This document shows, piece by piece, positions 42,063 to 50,936 of a stretch of 64,000 nucleotides of DNA. Each line of letters opens with the position of its first letter. Position 1 is the first letter of the stretch. The notes below the pieces were generated by a model that was not told where the DNA came from, searched no databases, and saw only the letters and a program-made list of their open reading frames with translations. Made by a program: the position numbers and the translations under genes. This DNA is from Actinacidiphila paucisporea. Lineage in GTDB: Bacteria > Actinomycetota > Actinomycetes > Streptomycetales > Streptomycetaceae. The stretch spans positions 1-64,000 of the forward strand of contig NZ_FRBI01000018.1 of assembly GCF_900142575.1 (NCBI RefSeq). Direction: 5' to 3'.

Positions 42063-42979
42063 GCGAGCCTCCCGGTGACGCCGCCCGGCTTGAGCAGCAG
42101 CAGTACGGCGAGCAGCACGACGACGGCGAGGTCGCCGAGGCCCGACGCGGTGTAGTAGTTGGCGAACTGCTGGACCAGGCCCACCACGACGGCGGCCAGC
42201 GCGGCGCCGGCCACCGAGCCCGTGGCCGCCCCGGAGCCGCCGGCCCCGAAGGTGCCCCCGATCACCACCACCACGAAGGCGAAGATCAGCAGCGAGGTGC
42301 CCTGGCCCGGGTCGACCGAGCCGTAGTACAGCCCGCCCAGTGCCCCGCCCAGCGCGGCCGCGGCCCCGCCGATCGCGAAGACCAGCGTGAAGGCCCGCCG
42401 TACGTCGATGCCCAGCGCGGTGACCATCGCCCGGTCCTCCACCCCGGCGCGTACGACCAGGCCGTGCCGCGTGCCGCCGAGGAAGAGCCGCAGCGCCACC
42501 AGGACCACCGCGGCGGCGCCGATCAGCACCAGCCGGTTCACCGGGATGCGCGCCCCCAGCAGCCCGAAGGTGCCGGACAGCGCGGCGGGCCCCGGGAAGG
42601 GCCGGGCGTCCGGACCCCAGATCGCCGACAGCAGCGCCGGCACGGCCAGCCCGACGCCCACGGTCGCCAGCACCTGCTCGCGCGGGCGGTCGTACAGCGG
42701 GCGGATCAGGGCCAGTTCGAGCACCACGGCGGCCACCGTGCCGACGGCGGTGCCGAAGCACACCGCCAGCACGAAGCCGAAGCCGCCGGAGCCGGCGCCC
42801 GGCAGGTGCCCGCCGGCCGCCCACCAGGTGGCGTAGGCGCCGACGGAAAGCAGCGCCCCGTGCGCGAAGTTGAGCACGTCCATCAGCCCGAAGATCAGCG
42901 ACAGGCCGGCGGCCACCAGGAAGTACAGGGCGCCCAGGCCCAGTCCGGTGACCGCGAGCAGCACGGTGGTCGACATCAC
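42059..42979 (-). CDS. branched-chain amino acid/amide ABC transporter permease LivH
   Basis: A 306-residue LivH-type inner-membrane permease with about eight helices; LGALYFLVAAGLSLIFGLMDVLNFAHGALLSVGAY at the start, GTRHGLVVRAGVEDRAMVTALGIDVRR and GGTFGAGGSGAATGSV at the end are typical. ATG 42979 overlaps the stop of the LivF gene by four bases. Substrates of such systems include branched-chain amino acids, urea and short amides. Confidence 0.92.
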   Translation of the reverse strand: MMSTTVLLAVTGLGLGALYFLVAAGLSLIFGLMDVLNFAHGALLSVGAYATWWAAGGHLPGAGSGGFGFVLAVCFGTAVGTVAAVVLELALIRPLYDRPREQVLATVGVGLAVPALLSAIWGPDARPFPGPAALSGTFGLLGARIPVNRLVLIGAAAVVLVALRLFLGGTRHGLVVRAGVEDRAMVTALGIDVRRAFTLVFAIGGAAAALGGALGGLYYGSVDPGQGTSLLIFAFVVVVIGGTFGAGGSGAATGSVAGAALAAVVVGLVQQFANYYTASGLGDLAVVVLLAVLLLLKPGGVTGRLA

Positions 42980-43776
42980 GCGCCCGCCTTTCCGCTGTCC
43001 GCCGCCGACGTGGCGGCCGTCCCGGTGTCCTGCGGTGCCATGGGATTCTCCTCGGATACGGCGTCGGCACGTCGGCCGACGCCCAGCAGCCGCCGGGTGG
43101 CCTCGGGGTCGGCGAGCAGGTCGGCCGCGGGGCCGCGGTGCGCGGTGCGGCCGTCGGCGAGGACCACGCAGTGCTCGGCGAGCCTGCGCACCATCGCCAG
43201 GTTCTGCTCGACCAGCAGCACCGGCACCGCCTGCGCGGCCCGCTCCAGCACCCGCGCCACCTCGGTGACGACCTTGGGCGCCAGGCCCTTGGTCGGCTCG
43301 TCGGCGATGATCAGCCGGTTGCCGTTCAGCAGGGTGCGGCCGATGGCCACCATCTGCTGCTGGCCGCCGGACAGGGTGCCCGCCAACTGCTTTGCGCGAG
43401 CCTTGAGTTCGGGAAAGAGTTCGTGCACCAGGCCGTAGGCGGGACCGCCCGCGCCCGGTCGTTCCGCCAGCCGGAGGTTCTCCGCGACGGTGAGCGCGGC
43501 GAAGATCCCACGGTCCTCGGGCGCGTAGCCGACACCGCGGCGCACCAGCGCGTGGGTCGCCAGCCGTACCGTTTCCTCGCCGAGGAAGCGCACGCTGCCC
43601 GTGCGCGGCACCAGGCCCAGCACCCCGCGCACCGTCGTGGTCTTGCCCGCCCCGTTGCGGCCGAGCAGCGCGGTGACACCGGACGGCGCGACGTCCAGGT
43701 CCACCCCGTGCAGGATGTGCCGGCCGCCGATGACGACCGCCAGGCCCCGCACGGCGAGCAGCGGTTCGGTGCTCAC
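42976..43776 (-). CDS. branched-chain amino acid/amide ABC transporter ATPase LivF
   Basis: A 266-residue ATPase: Walker A GRNGAGKTT, Q-loop region YAPEDRGIF, signature LSGGQQQM, Walker B LIIADEPTKGLAP, and the LivF-type EDR..F motif. The last 25 residues are an extra Ala/Thr/Ser-rich tail. Start GTG 43776 overlaps the LivG stop by four bases (GTGA). Confidence 0.92.
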   Translation of the reverse strand: MSTEPLLAVRGLAVVIGGRHILHGVDLDVAPSGVTALLGRNGAGKTTTVRGVLGLVPRTGSVRFLGEETVRLATHALVRRGVGYAPEDRGIFAALTVAENLRLAERPGAGGPAYGLVHELFPELKARAKQLAGTLSGGQQQMVAIGRTLLNGNRLIIADEPTKGLAPKVVTEVARVLERAAQAVPVLLVEQNLAMVRRLAEHCVVLADGRTAHRGPAADLLADPEATRRLLGVGRRADAVSEENPMAPQDTGTAATSAADSGKAGA

Positions 43777-44516
43777 AGCGCCTCCCCGAGGTAGGCCTGC
43801 TGCACGACCGGGTCGGCGGTCACGGCCTGCGGGGTGTCGAGCGCCAGCAGCGTGCCGTGGTGCATCACCGCCAACCGGTCGGCCAGGCCCAGCAGCACGT
43901 CCATGTGGTGCTCCACCATCAGCACCGTCCTGCCCTCGTCGCGGTGCAGCGAGCGGATCAACCCGGTCAGCGCGGGCACCTCTTCCGCGCTCACCCCGGC
44001 CATCGGCTCGTCGAGCAGCATCAGCCGCGGCTCGCCGACCAGCAGCACCGCCAGCTCCAGCTTGCGTTTCTCGCCGTGCGACAGGTCCGCGGAAGGCACG
44101 CCGGCCCGGTGCGCGAGCCCGGTGCGCTCCAGCACCGGCCCGACCCGCTCCGCGAAAGCCGACGCGCGCCGCCAGATCCGGTACGAACCCCCCGAAGCCG
44201 CCTGCGCCGCCAGCCGTACGTGGTCGGCCACGGTCATCGCCGGCCACAGGCTGGAGGTCTGGAACGTACGGCCGAGCCCGCGCCGCGCCCGGGCGGGCAC
44301 GCTCTCGGCCGTCACATCGGCGCCGTCGAGGGCGATCGACCCACGGGTGGCCGGCACCAGACCGCTGATCAGGTTGAACAGCGAGGTCTTGCCGGCGCCG
44401 TTGGGACCGATGAAGGCCAGGAACTCACCCTCCCGCACGTCGAGGGACACCTCGTCCACGATGGTCGCGCCGCCCACCGACCAGCCCAGGCCGCGCAGCC
44501 GCAGTACGGGGGCCAC
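43773..44516 (-). CDS. branched-chain amino acid/amide ABC transporter ATPase LivG
   Basis: A 247-residue ATPase: Walker A GPNGAGKTS, LGRTFQTSSLW Q-loop, signature LSHGEKRKLE (the LivG form) and Walker B LMLLDEPMAGVS followed by the H-loop EHHMDV. It pairs with LivF to drive the LivHM permeases. GTG 44516 starts four bases after the stop of the binding-protein gene. Confidence 0.92.
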   Translation of the reverse strand: MAPVLRLRGLGWSVGGATIVDEVSLDVREGEFLAFIGPNGAGKTSLFNLISGLVPATRGSIALDGADVTAESVPARARRGLGRTFQTSSLWPAMTVADHVRLAAQAASGGSYRIWRRASAFAERVGPVLERTGLAHRAGVPSADLSHGEKRKLELAVLLVGEPRLMLLDEPMAGVSAEEVPALTGLIRSLHRDEGRTVLMVEHHMDVLLGLADRLAVMHHGTLLALDTPQAVTADPVVQQAYLGEAL

Positions 44517-44519
44517 GGG

Positions 44520-45770
44520 TCAGCCCGCCATCTGCTTGGACGGCGGGGTGACCGCGTCCTTCGGCAGCCGGCTGACCAGCTCGGGCTTCGCGGCGGCGCC
44601 CGTCCCGGTCAGCTTCGCGGTGAACATCGGCTGCAGCAGCGCGTGGTCCGCGGTCCTGATCTGCTCGTCGCCCTTGGGCCCCTGGAACGACCAGCCCTCC
44701 AGGGCCTTCGCCATCGCGGCCGGGTCGGTGGCGCTGCCCGACTCCACCGCGTGCACGATCATCTGCGCCGCGGTGAAGCCGTCCGGGCTGAACAGGTCGG
44801 GGGTGCCGCCGGCCTTGGTGATGCCGTCCAGCATCGCCTTGTCCACCGGGTTGTTCCCCGCGCCGGGGAAGTAGTGCGCCAGGAACGACACCTTGGACCC
44901 GGCGGCGCCGAACAGCGGGTAGGACGCGGTGCCGGCCAGTCCGGTCACCACCTTGGTCGAGGTGACCACACCCTGCTGGTCCAGCGCCGTCCACAGCGCC
45001 GGCGCGCTCGCCCCGGCCCACGCCACGAACACCAGGTCCGGCTTCTTCGACCTGACCTGCTGCGCGAACGGCGTCAGGTCGCCCGCGCTCGGCGGCGCCA
45101 GCACCGAGTCGACCTTCGCGCCCTGCCCCTGGCCCAGCACCCGCTTGACCGCGGCCACGTTCGCCTGCCCGAAGGCCGAGTTCTGGGTCAGCACCACGAC
45201 CTTCCTGCCGCGCGAGTCGCCGAGCAGCGAGCCCGCGGTGAGGATGTCCTGGTACGACTGCCGCCCGGAGCGGAAGGTGTACGCGTTCAGGCCGGTGAGC
45301 GCGTCGGTCGCGGCGGGCCCCGCGACGTACAGCACGCGGTTCTGCGCGGCCAGCGGCGCCAGTTGCAGCGCCACCCCGGAGTCGGTGGTGCCCGCGAGGA
45401 TCTTCGTGCCCTTGCCGATCAGCGTCTTGGCCGCGGCCACCGCCTTGGCCGGGTCGCCCGCGTCGTCCTGCTCGGTGACGCGGATCTCGTGCCCGGCCGC
45501 CTTGCCGGTGCCGTGGGTGGCGTAGTCAAGACCGGCCTCGAAGCCTTCGAGGTACTGCTTGCCGTACGCGGCGAGCGGCCCGGTGCGGGAGTAGACCAGG
45601 CCGACGTCGACGGCGCCACTGCCGCCCTTGCCGCCGCCGTCCGAGGAGCTCCCGGCAGTCCCCGCCTTGCTGCACCCCGCCGCCCCCGCGAGCAGGACGG
45701 CGGCGGCCAGCAGCGCAAGCGCGGGGACGGATCTGCTTCGGTTCGTGCTCGATGTGCTGCTGCGACGCAT
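44520..45770 (-). CDS. branched-chain amino acid/amide ABC transporter binding lipoprotein LivK
   Basis: A 416-residue type 1 periplasmic-binding lipoprotein. Signal peptide ends in AGAAGC (lipidated Cys about 33), followed by a Gly/Ser linker and the receptor fold beginning VDVGLVYSRTGPLAAYG; later ILAGTTDSGVAL, YTFRSGRQSYQDI and SPDGFTAAQMIVHAVE fit the Leu/amide-binding family. It heads the five-gene Liv operon (K, G, F, H, M). ATG 45770 is chosen: GGGAG lies about nine bases upstream and the signal peptide starts there. Confidence 0.9.
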   Translation of the reverse strand: MRRSSTSSTNRSRSVPALALLAAAVLLAGAAGCSKAGTAGSSSDGGGKGGSGAVDVGLVYSRTGPLAAYGKQYLEGFEAGLDYATHGTGKAAGHEIRVTEQDDAGDPAKAVAAAKTLIGKGTKILAGTTDSGVALQLAPLAAQNRVLYVAGPAATDALTGLNAYTFRSGRQSYQDILTAGSLLGDSRGRKVVVLTQNSAFGQANVAAVKRVLGQGQGAKVDSVLAPPSAGDLTPFAQQVRSKKPDLVFVAWAGASAPALWTALDQQGVVTSTKVVTGLAGTASYPLFGAAGSKVSFLAHYFPGAGNNPVDKAMLDGITKAGGTPDLFSPDGFTAAQMIVHAVESGSATDPAAMAKALEGWSFQGPKGDEQIRTADHALLQPMFTAKLTGTGAAAKPELVSRLPKDAVTPPSKQMAG

Positions 45771-45900
45771 GGCGACCGGCTCCCGGAAAGGTGGAATGTT
45801 GCGCACACCGTAGAAGTGCGGGGTCCGGGCGGACATGTGGCCGAGACATGTACCTCGGCGGGACGGCATGTCGGCGGGCACCATGGTGCCCCCGCCTGAC

Positions 45901-46770
45901 CTAGAGCGCGGCGCGGATGTGGGAGGCGACCACGGATGCCCCCCGCCGGCCGAGGAGGATCGAGTAGTGGTTCACACCGGGCACGAAGTGGAGTGACGCC
46001 GTGGTGAGGGCGGCGGACTCGATGACGGCCGGGGGGTAGAGCCCGGTGGGCTCGTCGCGCAGGCCGCGCTCGGCCCACAGGAGCCGGGCGGGGACGCGCA
46101 GTTCGTGGATCGCGGCGAAGACCGCGGGATTGCGCAGCTCGTCCTCGGCGTCCTCCCGGATCGCCGCCGGGCGGCACGCCGACCGCAGCCGGGGCTCCTC
46201 GCCGACGAGGTCGCGGTCGAGATAGGTCCGCACCGCCTCGCCGGTCAGCTCGGCGAAGGCCGGGTGCGCGGCCCAGAAGGCGTGGTAGGCGGCGCGGTCG
46301 GCGAACTCCATGTCGAGCTTGGCCATCGCCGGGCCGATCACCGCGTGCAGCACCTGGTCGATGTCCATGTCGCCCGGGACGGGGAAGCCCAGACCGCCGT
46401 CGACCAGCACCAGGGCCCGGTAGCGGTGCGGGTCGCGCCGGGCGGCGACGCAGCCGGCGAAACCGCCCATCGAGTGGCCGGCGAGCACCGCCCGGTCCGC
46501 CCCGAAGCGGTCGAGCACCGCGAGCAGGTCGTCGGCGTGCGCGGCCATGCTGCTGCGGCCCTTGACGTCGCCGCTGTGCCCGCGCCCGCGCAGGTCGGGG
46601 GCGATCACCTCGACACCGTCGAGGGCTTCGGCGACCGCGGTCCACGACAGCCCGTTGCTCGCGATGCCGTGCACCGCCAGCACCGTGCCACCGCCCGGTG
46701 CCCCGGGCCAGCGGCGTACCGCCAGCGTGCCGCCCCGCACCTCGACACCGACGTCCTGGTGATCCCTCAT
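45901..46770 (-). CDS. alpha/beta hydrolase
   Basis: A 289-residue soluble alpha/beta hydrolase: LAVHGIASNGLSW, DLRGRGHS, nucleophile elbow AGHSMGGFAG with Ser, LLWAERGLRDEP acid region and VPGVNHYSILL with the catalytic His. The arrangement resembles esterases and C-C bond hydrolases; substrate unknown. ATG 46770 (MRDHQDV) is preferred; an in-frame start at 46788 is possible. It is separated from the LivK gene by 130 bases and does not clearly belong to that operon. Confidence 0.82.
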   Translation of the reverse strand: MRDHQDVGVEVRGGTLAVRRWPGAPGGGTVLAVHGIASNGLSWTAVAEALDGVEVIAPDLRGRGHSGDVKGRSSMAAHADDLLAVLDRFGADRAVLAGHSMGGFAGCVAARRDPHRYRALVLVDGGLGFPVPGDMDIDQVLHAVIGPAMAKLDMEFADRAAYHAFWAAHPAFAELTGEAVRTYLDRDLVGEEPRLRSACRPAAIREDAEDELRNPAVFAAIHELRVPARLLWAERGLRDEPTGLYPPAVIESAALTTASLHFVPGVNHYSILLGRRGASVVASHIRAAL

Positions 46771-46913
46771 GCCCCGCCCGCCCCGCATCAGCGCCGTCCG
46801 CCCGCACGCCGTCCGTGCGGCTCCAGCAGGCTAGGTGTCACCCGGCCGGGTGACGCATGGCGGTGGCCGACACAGCTACCCGCGCGGCTGTGTCGGCCGG
46901 GACCACCCCCGCC

Positions 46914-49415
46914 TCACTCCAGCAGCCGCCGCGCGAGGCCGGGAGGCTCGCGGCCCGCCGACAGCCAGCCGGCGGCCGTGGCCAGCAGTGGGATGCCGGG
47001 GAAGGCCATGAGCAGCGGCACGACGGGGACATGGCCGAGCGAGCCGAGGTCGTCGCCGAAGGCGGACAGCAGGACCAGATAGGCGCCCAGCGTGCCGAGG
47101 ACGGTGCCCGCCAGCGCGAGACAGCCGGCCGTCGCGGCGGTCAGGGCGCGCCGGGTCCGTGACGTGGCGCCGGTCGCGGTGAGGGTGCGCAGGTCGTCGG
47201 TGGACTCGGCGCGCAGCGTCCCGACCGTCATGGCCAGCACGCCGAGTGCCAGAGCGGCGCCGGCGGCGACCGAAGCCCAGCGCACCGTGCGCAGCCCGTC
47301 CTGCCGGTCGCGCACCTCGACCGACAGGCCGTTCAGGGCCGCCATGTCGCGCGCGGCGGCGCGCTGGTCGCCGGTCAGGTCGTGCGGGGCGGTGACCAGC
47401 CAGCCCGCCGTGACGGTGCGCAGGCCGCGCGCCCGGACCGCGCCGGGGGTGAGGAAGGCCCGCGGCACCGACGTGTACGCGCTGCCCGCGAGGTGCGCCG
47501 TGGGCGAGGCGCTGCGGGCCCGGTCGCGGCCCTCGGTGCCGAGCACGGCCAGCTGCTCGGAACCGGGCATCGAGGTGAGGATCTCGGCGTGGGGTGCGGC
47601 GGCCGCCGCCGTGCCCAGGCCGAAGGCCCGCACCGCCGCCGGGGTGGCGACGTACAGCGGGACGCCGGCCCAGGTGTTCGCCCCGGTCCGGTGGCCCGTC
47701 TCGACCACCGGCTGCCCTTCGACGCCGCTCTGGGCGGTGGTCCGCGGGACCGCCGGGTCGTACGCCATCTCCAGCGGGACAGCGGTGGCGCCGGCACCGG
47801 CGGCCCACTTCCGCACGGCCGCCTGCTGCGCCCGTGCCGCCTCTGCGGACAGCGCGGGGATCACCGGGTCCCGGTCGCCGGAGCGGATCATCAGCTGGCG
47901 GGCGGACAGATTGCCGGTGCCGGCCGTGTGCTGGTTGACGGGGGCCAGCACGCTGATCGCCACCGGCAGGCCGATCGCCAGGGTGATCGCGGCCAGCGCG
48001 GCACCTGACCTGGCCTGGTGCCGCCCCAGGTCGCGCAGCGCCACCCGGGTGGTGAAGGGCGCCCGCGCCGCGGCCGCGGCCATCAGCCGGACGGCGGGCG
48101 CGCTGAGCAGCAGCACACCGAGGACCGCCGCCACCAGGCCGACGACCAGCAGCAGGCCGTTGGTGCGGTGCGAGGCGACCAGCGCCCCGGACCCCGCCGC
48201 GGTGAGCAGCGCGGCGGCCCACACCGACTGCCGGGCGGGCACCGGCCGCGGCGGGCGGGCGGAAAGCGCCTGGGCGGTCGGGATACGCGCCAGCGCACGG
48301 GCCGGCCACCACGCGGCGGCGGTCGGGGTGAGCACCCCGATCACCAGCAGCACGGCCAGCAGCGGCCAGGGCAGTGCCAAGGGGTCGATGCGGTGGTCGG
48401 CGGCGGACTCCAGGTGCGGGGCCAGCGCCAGCCACGCCGCACCGCCCAGCACCGCGCCGCAGCCGGCCGCCAGGACGCCGGTCAGCGTGCCGTGTCCGAC
48501 GAGCACCAGCCGCAGCTGGCGGTCCGTGGCGCCGATCGTGCCGAGCATGCCGATCTGCCGCAGCCTGCGCTGCGCGACCACGGCGAAGGCCGCCGCGGCG
48601 ACCAGGGAGATCAGCAGCAGCGCCACGGTGGCCAGCGCGAGGATGAGGGTGTCGGCCGCGGCCCGGCCGAAGTCTCCCCGCACCTGGACCATGACGGGTG
48701 CTGCCCGGTCCGGCGCGGACCTGCGGAAGGCGTCCACGGCGTCGGCGGACGCGTCGGTGAGGACGTCGGCGGACGCGGCGGCCGGCCCGGCCACGGTCGT
48801 CCCCGCGGCGCTTCCGGTGCCGGGCGCGGCGAGCGCGAAGGTGTCGCCGAGCAGGCCGGGATTCTCCACCCGGCCGACGACGGCGAACCGCCGCCCGCCG
48901 AGGTCCACGGTGCCGCCGGTGCGCGCGTGCAGCAGGTCGGCCGCCGACGCGGTCAGGGCGATCTCGCCCTGACCGGCGGGATAGCGCCCCGACACCAGCC
49001 GCAGCCGCCCTGCGCCGTACGGACCGTGCGGGTCCTCGGCTCGCAGGTCGAGCGGGTCGAGCGAACCGGGCACCGGTACCGGGCGGTGGGCGACGATGTC
49101 GACCGGCGCCAGGTCCTTGCGCGCGGCGGCGACCCGAGACGGCAGGGTGCCGCCTCCCAGGTGCAGCAACTGCGAGGCGGAGCCGAAGGTGCCGGCCGGC
49201 GTCCGGACGTAGGCGTGCACGGCGGCGAGCCCGCACACCGCGGCGCCTACGGCCGTGGTGATCAGCGCGAGCAGCAGCACCTGGCGCCGCCACTCGCGGC
49301 GCAGCAGCCGCCAGGACCAGCGCAGCACGGCGACCCTGGCGGGCAGCCCGCCGTGCCTCGGGCCGTACGGCAGCCCGCCGGTCGTCGGCCGCGGGCCCGG
49401 GTGGGTGGCGGTCAT
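46914..49415 (-). CDS. FtsX/MacB-type ABC transporter permease
   Basis: An 833-residue permease with two FtsX-like cores. Topology: one N-terminal helix (about 35-55), a large extracellular segment (about 60-235), three helices (about 240-345), further helices in the middle (about 385-460), a second extracellular domain (about 470-680) and three final helices (about 690-820). Such proteins pump peptides, antibiotics or lipids out, or signal across the membrane, with a LolD-type ATPase. The ATPase gene ends one base into the ATG 49415 of this gene (TGATG). Confidence 0.88.
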   Translation of the reverse strand: MTATHPGPRPTTGGLPYGPRHGGLPARVAVLRWSWRLLRREWRRQVLLLALITTAVGAAVCGLAAVHAYVRTPAGTFGSASQLLHLGGGTLPSRVAAARKDLAPVDIVAHRPVPVPGSLDPLDLRAEDPHGPYGAGRLRLVSGRYPAGQGEIALTASAADLLHARTGGTVDLGGRRFAVVGRVENPGLLGDTFALAAPGTGSAAGTTVAGPAAASADVLTDASADAVDAFRRSAPDRAAPVMVQVRGDFGRAAADTLILALATVALLLISLVAAAAFAVVAQRRLRQIGMLGTIGATDRQLRLVLVGHGTLTGVLAAGCGAVLGGAAWLALAPHLESAADHRIDPLALPWPLLAVLLVIGVLTPTAAAWWPARALARIPTAQALSARPPRPVPARQSVWAAALLTAAGSGALVASHRTNGLLLVVGLVAAVLGVLLLSAPAVRLMAAAAARAPFTTRVALRDLGRHQARSGAALAAITLAIGLPVAISVLAPVNQHTAGTGNLSARQLMIRSGDRDPVIPALSAEAARAQQAAVRKWAAGAGATAVPLEMAYDPAVPRTTAQSGVEGQPVVETGHRTGANTWAGVPLYVATPAAVRAFGLGTAAAAAPHAEILTSMPGSEQLAVLGTEGRDRARSASPTAHLAGSAYTSVPRAFLTPGAVRARGLRTVTAGWLVTAPHDLTGDQRAAARDMAALNGLSVEVRDRQDGLRTVRWASVAAGAALALGVLAMTVGTLRAESTDDLRTLTATGATSRTRRALTAATAGCLALAGTVLGTLGAYLVLLSAFGDDLGSLGHVPVVPLLMAFPGIPLLATAAGWLSAGREPPGLARRLLE

Positions 49416-50158
49416 CAGCGGCTCTCCTCGCCGGTCAGCGGGCCGCCGGGGGTCAGCAGCGACTCGGGACCGGGCAGCGGAGTGGTCGAGTCGACGATCT
49501 CGCCGTCCCGCACGAAGACCACCCGGTCGGCCCAGGAGGCCAGTTGGGGGTCGTGGGTGACCAGCACGGCCGCGGCGCCGCCGTGGCAGGCGGACCTGAT
49601 CAGCCGCATCACGCCCTCGCCGCTGTGCGAGTCCAGCGCGCCGGTCGGCTCGTCGGCGAGCAGCAGCCGGCGCTCGCCGACCAGTGCCCTGGCCAGGGCC
49701 ACCCGCTGCCGCTGCCCGCCTGACAGCTCGTCGGGGAAACTGTCGGCGCGGTCGGCGAGCCCCAGCTCCTCCAGCGCCGCCAGGCCCTGCCGGCGGGCCT
49801 GCCGGCTCCTGACCCCGTCCAGCTCCAGCGGCATCGTGATGTTCTCCACCGCGGTGAGTCCGGCGAGCAGGTTGAAGTCCTGGAAGACGTAGCCGATGTG
49901 GCGGCGGCGCAGCCTGGCCCGGTCGTCGCGGCTGAGCCCCGACAGCACGGTGCCCTCGATGAGGACCTCGCCGCCGGTCGGCTCCTCCAGGCTGCCCGCG
50001 ATGGTCAGCAGGGTGGACTTGCCCGACCCGCTCGGCCCCATCACGGCGACCATCTCGCCGGCGGCGACGGTGAGGTCCGCGCCGATCAGCGCCTGGACGG
50101 CGGCGGGGCCCTCGCCGTAGGTCTTGGACACCCCGCGCAGTTCGAGCGGTGCGGTCAC
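49415..50158 (-). CDS. ABC transporter ATPase (LolD/MacB type)
   Basis: A 247-residue ATPase: Walker A GPSGSGKST, YVFQDFNLLAGLTAVENI Q-loop, signature LSGGQRQR, Walker B LLLADEPTGALD and H-loop VTHDP, the exact hallmarks of MacB/LolD ATPases. GTG 50158 overlaps the PadR stop by four bases (GTGA), so padR, ATPase and permease form one translationally coupled operon. Confidence 0.94.
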   Translation of the reverse strand: MTAPLELRGVSKTYGEGPAAVQALIGADLTVAAGEMVAVMGPSGSGKSTLLTIAGSLEEPTGGEVLIEGTVLSGLSRDDRARLRRRHIGYVFQDFNLLAGLTAVENITMPLELDGVRSRQARRQGLAALEELGLADRADSFPDELSGGQRQRVALARALVGERRLLLADEPTGALDSHSGEGVMRLIRSACHGGAAAVLVTHDPQLASWADRVVFVRDGEIVDSTTPLPGPESLLTPGGPLTGEESR

Positions 50159-50811
50159 CGTACGGCCCCCGTACTGCCGGGCGCGGCGGACTGCGTGGCG
50201 GACGGCGCGGCGGACGGCGCGGGCCCGGCGGCCGGCGGCGCGGCGGGCAGGGTGCCGGTGGCGCGGTCCGGCGGGCCGTAGCTGTGGTGCCTGAGCCTGG
50301 CCTGTGTCGCGTCCAGCCAGCGGACCACCGCTTCGAGGCGGTAGAGCTGCGCGTCGGCGACCAGCAGCAGCGACAGATCGTCGAGCGCGTGCTCCTTGAG
50401 CCGGGTGTACTGCTGCATCCGCTCGATCGTGGCCCTGCGGTGGGCCTGGAGGAGGCCGGACAGGTCCACCCCGGGCAGCCGCAGCGCGACCAGCACCTTG
50501 ATCAGCAGCTCGTCGCGCGGCGGCGCGTCGGGCGACGGCGCGTCGGGCGACGGCGGGGTGCGCAGCCATGACGCCAGCTCGGCGCCGCCGGCCGGAGTGA
50601 TGCGGTAGGCCTTCTGCGGACCGGCCTCGGCGGCCTCGTCCTGGTCGGACTCCACCAGCCCGTCGCGCTCCAGGCGCTGCATCGTCGAATAGACCTGTCC
50701 GACATTGAGCGGCCAGACCTCCCCGGTCCGCGCCTCGAACTCCTGGCGCAACTGCAGGCCGTACTTCGGTCCTTCGCTCAGCAGGGCGAGCAAAGCATGG
50801 CGCACGCTCAT
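50155..50811 (-). CDS. PadR-family transcriptional regulator
   Basis: A 218-residue regulator: N-terminal PadR winged helix (about 1-85; SVRHALLALLSEGPKYGLQL, VYSTMQRLERDGLVES, YRITPAGGAELASWL), a C-terminal dimerisation helix region (about 105-175) and an unusual Pro/Ala/Ser-rich tail of about 40 residues. ATG 50811 has GGGGAGG nine bases upstream. The 29-bp palindrome immediately upstream is very likely its operator. It heads the efflux operon, so PadR should act as a ligand-released repressor of its own exporter. Confidence 0.92.
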   Translation of the reverse strand: MSVRHALLALLSEGPKYGLQLRQEFEARTGEVWPLNVGQVYSTMQRLERDGLVESDQDEAAEAGPQKAYRITPAGGAELASWLRTPPSPDAPSPDAPPRDELLIKVLVALRLPGVDLSGLLQAHRRATIERMQQYTRLKEHALDDLSLLLVADAQLYRLEAVVRWLDATQARLRHHSYGPPDRATGTLPAAPPAAGPAPSAAPSATQSAAPGSTGAVR

Positions 50812-50833
50812 CGGATCGACCTCCCCATCCCTT

Positions 50834-50862
50834 TGTATACCCGGTATCATACCGGGTATACA
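50834..50862. promoter_or_regulatory. 29-bp palindromic PadR operator
   Basis: Arms TGTATACCCGGTAT (50834-50847) and ATACCGGGTATACA (50849-50862) are exact inverses around one base. It starts 23 bases upstream of the PadR ATG, where the promoter must lie. ATAC...GTAT palindromes are known for PadR regulators. Confidence 0.85.
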
Positions 50863-50873
50863 TAACGACGGAA

Positions 50874-50906
50874 GACGGCCCGCGGGATTATTTCCCGCGG
50901 GCCGTC
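50874..50906. terminator. terminator of the metallophosphatase gene
   Basis: GACGGCCCGCGGGA (50874-50887) and TCCCGCGGGCCGTC (50893-50906) form a perfect 14-bp stem with a TTATT loop, 31 bases after the phosphatase stop in its direction of transcription. It isolates the PadR operon promoter. Confidence 0.85.
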
Positions 50907-50936
50907 CTCTGTGTTGCCGCCCAGGTGCGGGCGGGA

